From positions 62,001 to 126,000 of the forward strand of contig CALFBH010000001.1 of the NCBI GenBank assembly GCA_937951615.1: a stretch of DNA of 64,000 nucleotides. The letters run 5' to 3'. The translations under genes were made by a program, and so were the position numbers. This DNA comes from an uncultured Saprospiraceae bacterium. Lineage in GTDB: Bacteria > Bacteroidota > Bacteroidia > Chitinophagales > Saprospiraceae. The notes below the pieces were generated by a model. It did not search any database. It worked only from the letters and a program-made list of their open reading frames with translations, and was not told where the DNA came from. Below are positions 1-9,018 of this stretch, in pieces; positions within the stretch are counted from its first letter, which is position 1; each line of letters begins with the position of its first letter.

Positions 1-15
1 TCAAACACCGAAAAA

Positions 16-1821
16 ATGCCCAGGCGGGATAATTTCCCTCGCATCAGCATCGTCACTGTCTGCCGCAATGCTGTGGATGTGCTGGCGGCTACCATGCAAA
101 GCGTGTTGGCGCAAAGCTACCCAAATATAGAGTACATTATCATCGACGGAGCTTCGACAGATGGGACAGTCGACTTGATAAAAGAATACGAAAATCAATT
201 GACACACTGGCGCAGCGAAGCCGATGAAGGCATTTATGCCGCCATGAACAAAGGCATTCAGCAGGCAAGTGGTGAGTGGATTAATTTTATGAATGCCGGA
301 GATATTTTTCATGATGAACATGCGGTAGAAAAAATACTCGCTGAAGCAAAAGCGGAGACTTATTTATTATACTGTGATGTTTATTTGCGACAAGCAGATG
401 GCAAGCTGAAAGTCAGGCAGCATAAGCCACTTTATCAGGCAGGTTTGTATCATAATATTTGCCATCAGGCTACTTTTTACCGCTTGGAGAAGATTGGGAA
501 ATTTCAGTTTGACACCCAATACAAAGTATCTGCTGATTTTGATTTTTTATTACAAGCCATACATCAGAATAAGCAAAAATACCAACATATTCCTCAGCCT
601 TTAATTGTCTATCAGGGTGGCGGCTGGTCAGATAAATTTGCTTATCAAGCCTTATCGGAACGAGAACAACAATTCCAAAAAATCAAGCATCCGATTATTC
701 GACGCTGGAATCAATGGAATCTGCGTAGGCAGCAAATCAAATTGCGGCAAGAGGAAAAGAAGGAAGGCAAAGCACTGATTCTTGCGCTGTCTTTGGGCAG
801 ATATGGTGGTTGTGTGCGCTACGCGACAGAGATTATTGATGCTTTAAATTTGCCTTGCGATACCTATATTTCGACTTTTACAACAGAAAAAAAACCGCAA
901 AATAGTCGTACAGTATGGACGTATAAAAACCGTTTTCAGTTTGTATTGAACAGCCTCTTTGTCTTGCCTTTTTTATGGTTTAAAATAATGTGGGATGCTT
1001 GGCGCAAATCTTATTCCGCCGTTTATTTTCCGTACAAACATTTTTGGAATCTGCCTTTTTTATGGGGCTTCAAATGGCTGGGGCGCAAAACGGTGATGAC
1101 GATTCACGATGGATTTTTGCATGACGGTGATGGCAATAAACTAGAGCAATGGCTGGTCAGAAAATGTGTACAACAAGCCGATGAATTGATTTTTCTAACA
1201 GATTTTGTACAAAAAGAAGTACAGGAAAATATTGGTTTTAAAGCCAAAAGTTCAGTCATCGAGCATGGCATGTTTGATATGTATGTCCGCAGAGAAGCGA
1301 GAACACATTCGCCCAAACCCCGCCTTTTGTTCCTCGGCAGAATAGGAAAATACAAAGGCGTGGATATGCTCATAGAAGCGGTGAATCAATTGCCACAAGA
1401 CAGTTATGAACAGCTCTGCATTGCCGGAAAAATGTGGTACGACCTAAAAGTTGATACTACAAATGCCAAACTAAAAATACAGGATAAATGGTTGGAAGAA
1501 CAAGAAATGACCGACCTGTTACGCAGCCACGATATTTTGATTTTGCCCTATAAAGCAGCCTCACAATCGGGTGTTGTGATGATGGGTGTAGCGGCTGCGA
1601 TACCGATGATCTGCACAAAGGTCGGCGGCTTGCAGGAGCAGTTGAGCGAAACGGAAGCTCTGTTCGTGGAGCCTAATGTGGCGGCTTTGCGTGAAGGTAT
1701 TTTGCAATTGATTAATGACCCGCTTTTATACCAGAATATTAGTGAACAATTACTTCGAAAGCAGGAAGATTTGTCTTGGAAAAATATTGCTCGGCGTATT
1801 GAAGGAGTTTTACAAAAATAG
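16..1821 (+). CDS. Two-domain glycosyltransferase (GT2 fused to GT4-like)
   Basis: This 601-aa protein probably adds sugars to a cell-surface polysaccharide or glycan. Residues ~8-220 form a GT-A family 2 domain: it opens with the SIVTVCRNA strand, has D44 in IIIDGASTDGT, and carries NAGD (residues 93-96) where the metal-binding DxD normally sits. Residues ~255-600 look like a GT-B family 4 domain, with the LLFLGRIGKYKGVDMLIEA nucleotide-sugar strand near residue 436 and an acidic E..EALFVEP stretch near 545. Two transferases in one chain suggests that two successive sugars are added. The frame is open back to base 1, so the true start may lie before the window, but ATG 16 is only ~10 residues ahead of the GT2 core and is plausible. 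Donor and acceptor cannot be told from sequence. Confidence 0.85.
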   Translation: MPRRDNFPRISIVTVCRNAVDVLAATMQSVLAQSYPNIEYIIIDGASTDGTVDLIKEYENQLTHWRSEADEGIYAAMNKGIQQASGEWINFMNAGDIFHDEHAVEKILAEAKAETYLLYCDVYLRQADGKLKVRQHKPLYQAGLYHNICHQATFYRLEKIGKFQFDTQYKVSADFDFLLQAIHQNKQKYQHIPQPLIVYQGGGWSDKFAYQALSEREQQFQKIKHPIIRRWNQWNLRRQQIKLRQEEKKEGKALILALSLGRYGGCVRYATEIIDALNLPCDTYISTFTTEKKPQNSRTVWTYKNRFQFVLNSLFVLPFLWFKIMWDAWRKSYSAVYFPYKHFWNLPFLWGFKWLGRKTVMTIHDGFLHDGDGNKLEQWLVRKCVQQADELIFLTDFVQKEVQENIGFKAKSSVIEHGMFDMYVRREARTHSPKPRLLFLGRIGKYKGVDMLIEAVNQLPQDSYEQLCIAGKMWYDLKVDTTNAKLKIQDKWLEEQEMTDLLRSHDILILPYKAASQSGVVMMGVAAAIPMICTKVGGLQEQLSETEALFVEPNVAALREGILQLINDPLLYQNISEQLLRKQEDLSWKNIARRIEGVLQK

Positions 1822-1895
1822 ATTTTGCTCTAAAATATTTTGCAAAGTAATAAAATTTGTTTTAATCTTATAGATACGTTTAAAACTAAGAACAG

Positions 1896-2510
1896 ATGCT
1901 TGAAGACATCGAAGATCAAATAGACAATTTTTCCGACCTGACGGGAGCTGAACAGGAGGCTTTATTTTCAACCATTCGGAAACGAGCGGCGGCAGATAAA
2001 GTTGCTTTTAAAAGCTATGTTTCAGAATTGGAATATGGATTATACTCGCCACGACAGGTTATTTATGAGGCTTTGTACGAAAAGCCTCAGGGCTGGGAAA
2101 TTTTTTTATTTGAAGAACTTCAACGCTTTATTTTGGAAGCTGAAAATGGACATCAAGGCGCGATTGACGACCTCACGTCTATTTATTATCTAAGCAATCC
2201 AGAAGGTATGTCTCCTGAATTTTATGGCAGGGTAGTAAATTTCTTATCTGAACATCTCAATGCTTCACATCCTCGAATCAGAGAGCGTTGCATGGAAGAG
2301 ATCATGGACGCGAGGGAAGACTATGAAGTGGAGCTTTCTGTCGAACAGATTCAAAAGTTACAAAAACTGCTGACGGATTCTGATTTTGAGGTGCGGATAA
2401 ATACTTATTCTTATTTGAAAGATGATGGACTTTTACCCAAAGGTTTTCAAATTCCTTTTCTGGATAAATGGAGAGCTAAACTGACTGGAAAGGGATATTT
2501 ATTGAAGTAG
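1896..2510 (+). CDS. Hypothetical protein, possibly HEAT-like helical repeats
   Basis: This 204-aa soluble protein has no signal peptide or membrane segment. It is strongly acidic and helical in character. Residues ~120-185 resemble HEAT-type repeats (HPRIRERCMEEIMDA, then SDFEVRINTYSYL), the pattern of paired helices seen in adaptor proteins. I do not recognise a family and assign no function. It starts 74 bp after the glycosyltransferase with an A-rich leader and no Shine-Dalgarno sequence. Codon use and length support a real gene; the function is unknown. Confidence 0.7.
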   Translation: MLEDIEDQIDNFSDLTGAEQEALFSTIRKRAAADKVAFKSYVSELEYGLYSPRQVIYEALYEKPQGWEIFLFEELQRFILEAENGHQGAIDDLTSIYYLSNPEGMSPEFYGRVVNFLSEHLNASHPRIRERCMEEIMDAREDYEVELSVEQIQKLQKLLTDSDFEVRINTYSYLKDDGLLPKGFQIPFLDKWRAKLTGKGYLLK

Positions 2511-2580
2511 TTTAAATACAAATACAAATACAAACATCAAATACAAATTCAAATCATTCTCCCTTATTTCTCATTTTTAG

Positions 2581-2727
2581 GTAGTACTCGACTAAAGTAT
2601 GATTGAGTAAATTCCGTTGTCGTCAGACGAATTTCGTTGGAAATACAGCATATTTAAGGGGATAAAATCACCAATTTTCATAAAATCCTTCGTCTGCCGA
2701 CTATTCCATACTTTAATCGAACACTAC
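2581..2727. repeat. 147-bp palindromic intergenic element
   Basis: The outer arms 2581-2601 and 2707-2727 are inverted repeats matching at 18 of 21 positions. A second pair inside, 2619-2630 and 2690-2701, matches at 11 of 12. The RNA or single strand could fold into one long interrupted hairpin. No coding sequence lies within it. It looks like a small MITE or REP-type element between the HEAT-like gene and the carbonic anhydrase gene. Confidence 0.6.
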
Positions 2728-2790
2728 TCATTTTTACAAGTCAAAAAAAATGACTAAAATTGCACACATTAAAATAAAAAATAAACAAAT

Positions 2791-3357
2791 ATGAATAGTC
2801 AGAACGCTTTACAAAAACTTCAGGAAGGCAATAAGCGATTTGTTGCCGACAAATTAGATGGACAATTGCAGGATAGTGCAAGACGACAAGCCTTGACAGG
2901 CGGTCAGGAGCCTTATGCGATTATACTCAGTTGTGCCGACAGCCGCGTCGTGCCGGAACTGGCATTTGATACGGGCTTGGGTGAGTTGTTTGTTGTCCGT
3001 GTAGCGGGTAATGTTGCCAATACTTCCTCCATGGCCAGTATTGAGTACGCTGTTGCGCATTGTGGCTCTAAGCTTATTGTTGTCTTAGGACATCAGAGTT
3101 GTGGTGCAGTTACAGCAGCTGTAAAAGGCGGAGATAATGGTTATAATCTCAATCACTTACTAGCCCATGTTGCGCCAGCATTAGATGCGTCGGGTACAGA
3201 TGCTTCCGTGAATGATATCGTAAAAAAGAATGCTGAATTGACGGCAGAGGAATTAAAAACCCGCTCGTCTATTATAGGAAATGCTGTAGCTTCAGGCGAT
3301 GTACAAATCGTACCAGCTTACTATAATTTGGATTCTGGCAAAGTAGACTTTTTATAA
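2791..3357 (+). CDS. Beta-class carbonic anhydrase
   Basis: This 188-aa cytoplasmic enzyme interconverts CO2 and bicarbonate using zinc. The beta-class signature is complete: C48 with D50 and R52 in SCADSRV, then H101 and C104 in LGHQSCGAV, so the zinc ligands would be Cys48, His101 and Cys104, and the Asp-Arg dyad is present. The core VRVAGNVANTSSMASIEYAV is typical of the family. The length is at the short end but complete for bacterial members. It lies 58 bp upstream of a bestrophin gene on the same strand, which suggests a joint role in bicarbonate handling or pH. The leader is A/T-rich without a Shine-Dalgarno sequence, as usual in Bacteroidota. Confidence 0.95.
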   Translation: MNSQNALQKLQEGNKRFVADKLDGQLQDSARRQALTGGQEPYAIILSCADSRVVPELAFDTGLGELFVVRVAGNVANTSSMASIEYAVAHCGSKLIVVLGHQSCGAVTAAVKGGDNGYNLNHLLAHVAPALDASGTDASVNDIVKKNAELTAEELKTRSSIIGNAVASGDVQIVPAYYNLDSGKVDFL

Positions 3358-3380
3358 GTGTACTGATGTGTTGATGTAAA

Positions 3381-3412
3381 ACACGACAACACATCAACAC
3401 GACAACACATCA
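3381..3412 (+). repeat. C/A-rich tandem repeat leader (2 x 16 bp)
   Basis: ACACGACAACACATCA occurs twice in perfect tandem and ends three bases before the bestrophin ATG. About 27 bases of it recur upstream of uvrB (30752-30783), and a related repeat precedes ywbE. The run has almost no G or T and would be unstructured in the mRNA leader, although 3363-3376 could pair with part of it. Confidence 0.7.
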
Positions 3413-3415
3413 ACA

Positions 3416-4468
3416 ATGTTTATACACAAAAATTTTACTTTTAAAAGAATACTTACGTTTTCGGGTATACACATCCTTTGGCTGACTGCCTGGATGACTA
3501 GTGTGACTGCTCTCCACGCTATTTTTCACGATAGTAAGATATTCACTTCTTTAATCTCTATTCCCTGGTTGCCGCTTTCTATCATAGGTACGGCAGTTGC
3601 CTTTTATGTCGGTTTCAAAAATAATCAGGCTTATGACCGACTGTGGGAAGCCCGGAAGATATGGGGCGCAATAGTCAATAGCAGTCGAGCCTGGGGCAGT
3701 GCGGTGAAGGGGTACGTCAGCGGTCAGTTTGTTGATGGCGATTATTCGGAAGAAAATTTGCAGGTGATTAAGAAGCGACTGATTTACAGACATATTGGCT
3801 GGTTATATGCTTTGCGGAGTCAATTGCTTATCCCCACTCCCTGGGAGCATATTAGTCAGGGCAGACATGTTGCCCGTCTCGCGAAAAAACGTCGGGAAAC
3901 TTTTGGTATTGGTTTGCTGGATGATGAAATCACGATGAAAGAGTTGATGTGCTTTTTACCCGAAGGGGAATATGAGCGATTGATTAATCATAAAAACACA
4001 GCCACCCAAATCATTGATCAACAAGCTCAGGATTTGCAGCAACTCAGAAAACAGCATTTAATTGAAGATTTTCGCCATATCGCTTTGCAGGATATTTTGA
4101 ATGAATTTTATGTTCATCAAGGCAAATGTGAGCGTATTAAGAAATTTCCATTGCCACGTCAGTATGGTGGAATGAGTGTAATTTTTGTCGGCATTTTCAT
4201 TTTTTTATTGCCTTTCGGAATGATTTCTGAATTTCACAAACTGGGCGAATATGGTGCCTGGTTGTCCATCCCATTTTCGGTACTGGTTGCTTGGATTTAT
4301 CTGATGATGGAATTGGTTGGAGATTATTCTGAAAATCCATTTGAAGGGACAGGCAACGATATTCCGATGCATTCTCTTTGTCGTGTTATTGAAATAGATC
4401 TAAGGGAAATGCTGGGCGAAACTGACCTTCCACCGGCTGTAGAGGCAGTGAATGGGGTATTGATGTAG
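3416..4468 (+). CDS. Bestrophin family channel
   Basis: This 350-aa inner-membrane protein belongs to the bestrophin/UPF0187 family, pentameric ion channels. Hydrophobic segments are seen near residues 12-35, 43-66, 248-268 and 275-300. The family hallmarks follow the second segment (AFYVGFKNNQAYDRLWEAR, then W for the pore helix), and the C-terminal block IPMHSLCRVIEIDLREMLG is characteristic. Bacterial members include cation-selective channels, while eukaryotic and algal ones conduct chloride or bicarbonate; selectivity here cannot be read directly. The upstream carbonic anhydrase makes bicarbonate a reasonable guess. The start is fixed by the C/A repeat that ends at the ATG. Confidence 0.9.
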   Translation: MFIHKNFTFKRILTFSGIHILWLTAWMTSVTALHAIFHDSKIFTSLISIPWLPLSIIGTAVAFYVGFKNNQAYDRLWEARKIWGAIVNSSRAWGSAVKGYVSGQFVDGDYSEENLQVIKKRLIYRHIGWLYALRSQLLIPTPWEHISQGRHVARLAKKRRETFGIGLLDDEITMKELMCFLPEGEYERLINHKNTATQIIDQQAQDLQQLRKQHLIEDFRHIALQDILNEFYVHQGKCERIKKFPLPRQYGGMSVIFVGIFIFLLPFGMISEFHKLGEYGAWLSIPFSVLVAWIYLMMELVGDYSENPFEGTGNDIPMHSLCRVIEIDLREMLGETDLPPAVEAVNGVLM

Positions 4469-4474
4469 AGAGGA

Positions 4475-4534
4475 GAGACCGCTTCGCTGCGAGACCACTT
4501 TGTTGCGAGACCGCCTTCGGCTGCGAGAAGCGAG
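4475..4534 (+). repeat. Degenerate GAGACC tandem repeat
   Basis: Three imperfect copies of a 16-18 bp unit beginning GAGACC and ending TGC (4475-4490, 4491-4506, 4507-4524), plus a partial fourth, lie directly after the bestrophin stop codon. No gene is present. Confidence 0.55.
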
Positions 4535-4708
4535 ATCATGCCCTCTGGTATTGATAGAAGATATTTTTTTGCTTAAACAGAACTTTTTGAACGCATAATT
4601 TGTATGTATATATGAAAAGCATAACGGGTTTTCATAAAAAGAAATACATATAGGTCAGGTTATCAAATGAATAGCCTACCTCAAGAAGGTTTTTAGTTTG
4701 GGTTAGTA

Positions 4709-4743
4709 GAATCTCGCTTTAATTTATTTTGGCGAGATTCTTT
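4709..4743 (+). terminator. Possible plus-strand terminator
   Basis: A perfect 9-bp stem (4709-4717 with 4732-4740) is followed by TTT. It lies ~240 bp after the bestrophin stop, so it may end that transcript. The U-run is short. Confidence 0.4.
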
Positions 4744-4750
4744 CGTTAAC

Positions 4751-4781
4751 AAAAAAGGGTAGCACCATAAATGGACTACCC
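4751..4781 (-). terminator. serC intrinsic terminator
   Basis: Read on the minus strand, GGGTAG pairs with CTACCC (4776-4781 with 4757-4762), with extra pairing inside, and is followed directly by six T residues (4756-4751). It lies ~113 bp beyond the serC stop codon and is correctly oriented for it. Confidence 0.65.
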
Positions 4782-4893
4782 TCTCTTTCTGTATGTAGAA
4801 TGATGTTTATCTTTGAATTGCTAATTATGAAATTCTCAATTCTGCCACAAGATATTAGTATTTCTTTAAAGTTGAAAGTTTCGCAGAAAAATA

Positions 4894-5964
4894 TTAACCA
4901 TATTTTTTAGTAAAATCTTTCATCACTTCAATCAGCACATCAATACTTGCCACAGGCATGGCATTATAAATAGAAGCCCGGAAACCGCCCACAGAACGAT
5001 GTCCTTTTACACCTGAAATATTGGCTGCTGCGCAAGCTGTCAGGAAATCTCCTTCTAAGTCTTTGTTTTCCAATACAAAAGTCACATTCATCAAAGAACG
5101 ATCTTCTGTTCTGACGACTCCTTTGAACATTGAATTGGCATCAATCTCATCGTATAAAGTCTTCGCTTTTGCTGCATTGCGGGCTGCCATTGCGTTTACG
5201 CCACCCTGTTCTTTCAGCCAGCGCATCGTCAGCAGACAGACATAAATCGGATAGACGGGAGGCGTATTGAAGGCTGATTGTTTAGTAATATGGGTCTGAT
5301 AATCCAGCATGGTCGGAATTTCGCGCTTCACCTTGCCTAACATATCTTTGCGGACAATCACCAAAGTCGTACCCGCAGGTCCCATATTTTTCTGCGCTCC
5401 AGCATAGATGAGTCCATAACGCGAGGCATCAATCGGACGACTGAAAATCTCTGAAGACATATCTGCTACAATCGGCACAGCTGTATCGGGTAAAGCGTGA
5501 TATTGTGTTCCAGCAACGGTATTATTGCTCGTAATATGCACATACTGCAAATCGGCAGGAACATCAAATCCTTTTGGAATGAAGGTATAATTTTCTTCCG
5601 CAGAAGAGCCTAGTAAATTCAATCCGCCAAAACGCTTTGCTTCCTTAATCGCTTTTTTCGACCAAGTCCCAGTGTCTATATATCCAGCAGATCTGTCTTC
5701 ATCGAGCAAATTCATGGCAGCCATAAAAAACTGACTGCTTGCTCCGCCTGACAAAAATAATACTTCAAAATCATCGCTTAGACCTAGCAGGTCTTTTACC
5801 GTTTGATGTGCTTCGTCCAGCATAGCTGACACTTCAGGGCTGCGGTGCGACATTTCCAATATGGACAAACCTGCGCCATTATAATCGCGCACGGCTTCGG
5901 CAGCCTCTTCAAAAACTGATGCAGGCAGAATAGCTGGACCAGCACTAAAATTGTGTTTTTTCAT
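4894..5964 (-). CDS. serC: Phosphoserine aminotransferase
   Basis: This 356-aa PLP enzyme converts 3-phosphohydroxypyruvate and glutamate to phosphoserine, in serine biosynthesis and also in pyridoxal phosphate synthesis in some bacteria. The N-terminal NFSAGPAILP motif, the SHRS substrate loop near residue 40, LFLSGGASSQF near 70-80 and GAQKNMGPAG with the PLP lysine at K192 are all present, and ADMSSEIFSRP precedes it as expected. Length is normal. No serA lies beside it here. A TACTTTTG -7 box 164 bp upstream on the minus strand may drive it. Confidence 0.97.
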   Translation of the reverse strand: MKKHNFSAGPAILPASVFEEAAEAVRDYNGAGLSILEMSHRSPEVSAMLDEAHQTVKDLLGLSDDFEVLFLSGGASSQFFMAAMNLLDEDRSAGYIDTGTWSKKAIKEAKRFGGLNLLGSSAEENYTFIPKGFDVPADLQYVHITSNNTVAGTQYHALPDTAVPIVADMSSEIFSRPIDASRYGLIYAGAQKNMGPAGTTLVIVRKDMLGKVKREIPTMLDYQTHITKQSAFNTPPVYPIYVCLLTMRWLKEQGGVNAMAARNAAKAKTLYDEIDANSMFKGVVRTEDRSLMNVTFVLENKDLEGDFLTACAAANISGVKGHRSVGGFRASIYNAMPVASIDVLIEVMKDFTKKYG

Positions 5965-5995
5965 AACCTTCTAATATATTTTCCAGGCGAATTCC

Positions 5996-6099
5996 AAGTG
6001 AAAATACAAATTCAAACGACAAACTCAAATACAAAAAGCAATAGGTAATAAACCAGTTAGCCAAATTGTGAGTAGCATTGAACTGTATGCAGACACTTA
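5996..6099. repeat. 104-bp CAAATTC-rich dispersed repeat, copy 1
   Basis: This spacer segment aligns over the same 104 bp, at roughly 75% by eye, with 41060-41163. Both begin AAGTG and end CACTTA. A related shorter stretch is at about 14736-14780. It is non-coding. Confidence 0.6.
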
Positions 6100-6127
6100 A
6101 TTTATTTATTAAAAATGAAATTCGCTG

Positions 6128-6135
6128 CAAAAGTA
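6128..6135 (-). promoter_or_regulatory. Candidate -7 box for serC
   Basis: On the minus strand this reads TACTTTTG, matching the Bacteroidota TAnnTTTG -7 consensus. No clear -33 TTG is seen, so support is moderate. Confidence 0.35.
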
Positions 6136-6254
6136 GGCTTTTTCATGTTGTCGAATGTTATCTGTAGCTTAATTTTTCTGCTTTTCAATAGGCTTTTTGC
6201 TTATTCTTTTAAAAAACCTTAACTTGGATAAAGTATAATAAATAATCAGAAGGT

Positions 6255-6848
6255 ATGACCATTCAAACACAGACCAAAACAATTTCACCAATTCGTAAAC
6301 GCTTGTTTACAGTAGAGGAATATTATAAAATGGCAGAGGCTGGTATTCTACAAGACGAAGAACGTGTGGAACTGTTGAATGGCGAAATTATAACTATGAG
6401 TCCAATAAATAGTTTTCATGCAGGTACTGTAAATATTCTCTATGGGATGCTTTATGCTCAATTGAATGGAGAAGCGGTTATTATCTGCCAAAATCCAATT
6501 CACCTGAAAAACAGAGATGAACCAGAACCCGATTTTACAATAGCTCATTTCAAACAAAATCAGTATCGGGATGCTCATCCTATTCCTGCCGAAGTTTATT
6601 TTGTCATTGAAGTAGCCGACAGTTCATTGGAAAAAGACCGTGAATTTAAACGCCTGCTTTATGCGGAAGCCAATATCCCCGAATACTGGATCGTCAATAT
6701 CCCCAATCGCCAGATTGAAGTGTTCCGACAAGCCAAAGATGGAGATTATCAGGAGCAGACCATTGCAAAAATTGGAGAACAGGTGGCTTCTTCTACTACT
6801 GAATTTGTGTTGGTGGTGGAGGATTTGCTGGGTGGCTTTTCTGAATAA
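6255..6848 (+). CDS. Uma2 family (DUF820) nuclease-fold protein
   Basis: This 197-aa protein carries the Uma2/DUF820 domain, a PD-(D/E)xK restriction-endonuclease-like fold common in cyanobacteria and Bacteroidota. It has the VELLNGEIITMSP entry motif (residues 38-50), PEPDFTI with D93, VYFVIEVADSSLEKDRE with E119, and the YWIVNIPNRQIEVF strand near 145-158. The acidic core residues look intact, so activity is possible, but the biological role of this family is unknown. It stands alone, with no partner gene on either side. The start at ATG 6255 puts about 16 polar residues ahead of the domain, which is normal. Confidence 0.88.
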   Translation: MTIQTQTKTISPIRKRLFTVEEYYKMAEAGILQDEERVELLNGEIITMSPINSFHAGTVNILYGMLYAQLNGEAVIICQNPIHLKNRDEPEPDFTIAHFKQNQYRDAHPIPAEVYFVIEVADSSLEKDREFKRLLYAEANIPEYWIVNIPNRQIEVFRQAKDGDYQEQTIAKIGEQVASSTTEFVLVVEDLLGGFSE

Positions 6849-7102
6849 AACTGTCGACAAACCCTAAAATTACTCCCTTTCTTTGTTGTCTAAAAACCCT
6901 TAATTTTCTTCTGAATACAGTGTACATACTGATTTTTTAACTACCGCTCTATTAAACTGGAAAAAAGGCAGAGAAACCGCGACTGTAAGTGGCTTTTTAT
7001 TAGGCGTTTATGGCTTTATTTGATTGATTTTCATTTCAATTTTCATGCGTTTTTTTGCGGAAAACCAAATAAAATGTAATGGATAAAAAATCTATTTGTT
7101 CT
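6849..7102. other. Gene-free spacer
   Basis: The spacer between the Uma2 gene and the secreted protein at 7172 is AT-rich. I see no ORF of credible coding character, no strong hairpin and no recognisable riboswitch in it. Confidence 0.5.
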
Positions 7103-7110
7103 TAATTTTG
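7103..7110 (+). promoter_or_regulatory. Candidate -7 box for the 7172 gene
   Basis: TAATTTTG matches TAnnTTTG and lies 62 bp before the start codon of the T9SS protein. No convincing -33 TTG is present. Confidence 0.4.
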
Positions 7111-7171
7111 AGAAGTAAAAACTTGAACAATATTAAATCAATAAACATTTGTCATCTAAACAATTTTTATC

Positions 7172-8743
7172 ATGAAAATCAATAAACCATTCTTTACCGC
7201 AGTATTTATACTGTTTTCTTTTTCTGCTTTTTCACAAAATTGGACACCTATTGCCGTAAACGATGAATATCATTATGAACTGGTCGGTAGTACGGCTATG
7301 TATGACTCCACCACTATATTCAATGGAGGCTATATTCGCTATAATAGTCCGGTGGACGCTACCATCTGGATAGATTCGACCACAGTAAATGCCGGGCAAA
7401 CCATTTATCACCTCAATAAAATTGTAAAGCCCTGCGATACCTGTCCTGCATCACCTCCAGTTTATCTACGGAATCAACAGCAGTTTTTGCAACATCGTAT
7501 AATTTCTGATAATGCTGGTAAATATATTTTTGATGGTGATGAAAAATGGACTGTTTTTCCTCAAGTCCAAACTGGAACAAACTGGCTTTTTGACACATTA
7601 AATACTATCACCGCCGAAGTCATAGCAATTGAAGAAAATCAAATATTCGGGAATACAGATTCTCTAAAAACCATTCTTTTATCAAATAATGACACGCTCA
7701 TTTTATCCAAAGAACATGGAATTATTCGCTTTCCGCAAATGCAAAACAATACTTATCACAAGCTGATTGGAATACAAACTCGCGACTTGGGAGCAAGTAT
7801 TCCAGGTTTTCAGGAAATGTATGATTTTGAGGTTGACGATGTGTTTCAATATTACTACTACTTTGAAGCCATACAGGGCGGATATACAGGTCAGGCAAAG
7901 ATATCCATACTAGGCAAACAGGTTTGGACGGATTCTGTGAGATATGATATTGAGCGGATTCTGAGCCATTCATTAATCAATTATGGAACAACATATCCGC
8001 CCATAGTCACAACAGTACAGTTTTCACATACTTTCTATAAAGACGACATTGCCAACCAATATCCTGGACATTTATTTGAGGATGATATGATGTGTCAATG
8101 GGACGGCGAATGGGGTACGGAGCAATCTGACTGTACACGCTTTGGTTTTCCATTGGACAATAAATATTTTACCACAGAATACGGACAAAATCAAGATGAT
8201 AAATGGGTGAAGTTTATGCATTCTATGGACTTCTCTTCTTCTACACGCCTTAGTGATTTTTTTAGTGATGACCCCAATTCAGATATATTATCGCCCGACG
8301 AATGCTTTGGTGGTGGTTATACTTATCGAAGAAGCTGGGAAGAAGGACTTGGCGAGACTTCATTTACATTTAGTTGTTTTGAAGGTTATGGTATAAGAGA
8401 GTTGTCGGGCTATATCGTAGATGGCGATACGACAGGCATTATCACACCTGACTCTGTATTGATTCTTTCCAATGAAAGTGTAAGCTTGCGTACTGCCGCA
8501 AATATAGAAGTTTATCCCAATCCTGCAACTGATTATATCTCCTTTAAAATCAATGCTGTTCACTCTGTTTCCGAGTTGGACATCACGATTTATGATACGA
8601 TGGGTAAGGCATTGAAAACGGAAAATTATGCCGCCACTGCATCAGGTGAACTACAAGTCAGCGACTTGCTGCCAGGGATGTATTTATTGTCTTTTGAAAT
8701 GGATGGGCAGGTTTTTACTCGGAAGTTTGTGAAGGTGGAATAG
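7172..8743 (+). CDS. Secreted protein with T9SS type A sorting domain
   Basis: This 523-aa protein starts with a signal peptide (lysines, then PFFTAVFILFSFSAFSQ, cleavage after about residue 21). It ends with a type IX secretion C-terminal domain at about residues 446-523: YPNPATDYISF opens it, a TIYDTMGKAL strand follows, and LLPGMYLLSF and a TRKFVKVE end close it. It should therefore be exported by Sec, carried across the outer membrane by T9SS and attached to the surface or released. The middle ~420 residues are rich in aromatic residues, Thr and Asp. They match no family I can name. Cysteines occur in a few clusters (CDTCP near 91) and could form disulfides. No enzymatic motif was recognised. 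Confidence 0.85.
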   Translation: MKINKPFFTAVFILFSFSAFSQNWTPIAVNDEYHYELVGSTAMYDSTTIFNGGYIRYNSPVDATIWIDSTTVNAGQTIYHLNKIVKPCDTCPASPPVYLRNQQQFLQHRIISDNAGKYIFDGDEKWTVFPQVQTGTNWLFDTLNTITAEVIAIEENQIFGNTDSLKTILLSNNDTLILSKEHGIIRFPQMQNNTYHKLIGIQTRDLGASIPGFQEMYDFEVDDVFQYYYYFEAIQGGYTGQAKISILGKQVWTDSVRYDIERILSHSLINYGTTYPPIVTTVQFSHTFYKDDIANQYPGHLFEDDMMCQWDGEWGTEQSDCTRFGFPLDNKYFTTEYGQNQDDKWVKFMHSMDFSSSTRLSDFFSDDPNSDILSPDECFGGGYTYRRSWEEGLGETSFTFSCFEGYGIRELSGYIVDGDTTGIITPDSVLILSNESVSLRTAANIEVYPNPATDYISFKINAVHSVSELDITIYDTMGKALKTENYAATASGELQVSDLLPGMYLLSFEMDGQVFTRKFVKVE

Positions 8744-8770
8744 GTGGAGCAAATTACAAGATAAAAAGTA

Positions 8771-8832
8771 CCAAATTCCAAAAGCATATCATCAAGGCTT
8801 TGTCTTGGTATGCTTTTAGGATTTGGAATTTT
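8771..8832 (+). terminator. Terminator of the T9SS protein gene
   Basis: A long hairpin pairs CCAAATTCC-AAAAGCATA with TATGCTTTT-AGGATTTGG, with one bulge, and is followed by AATTTT. It begins 28 bp after the stop codon at 8743. Confidence 0.6.
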
Positions 8833-8842
8833 AATCTCGCCC

Positions 8843-8964
8843 ATGGTTAAAACCATTGACTACCAAATCATTCGTCGCTATGCGACTTAGCAAGCCTTCA
8901 ACTAGACAACTTTGCAAAGTGTCATAGACACGACCTATCTGGTAGACTACGGTTTCAACCGTAG
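8843..8964. repeat. Structured intergenic repeat region
   Basis: Several short hairpins are strung together: ATGGTT/AACCAT (8843-8856), GTCGC/GCGAC near 8873-8886, and CTACGGTTT with CCGTAG (8947-8964). The composition resembles dispersed non-coding repeats of Bacteroidota genomes. I see no gene between 8833 and 9102. Confidence 0.4.
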
Positions 8965-9018
8965 GCGAATCGGACGGCAAAATTGTGCAATTTGTTATAC
9001 GCACCTCTGACAGCCTTT

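Noticed and set aside
6930-7010. Possible cobalamin-riboswitch-like fragment
   Set aside because: Only a few bases resemble the B12 box, the conserved core is missing, and the downstream gene is unrelated to cobalamin.
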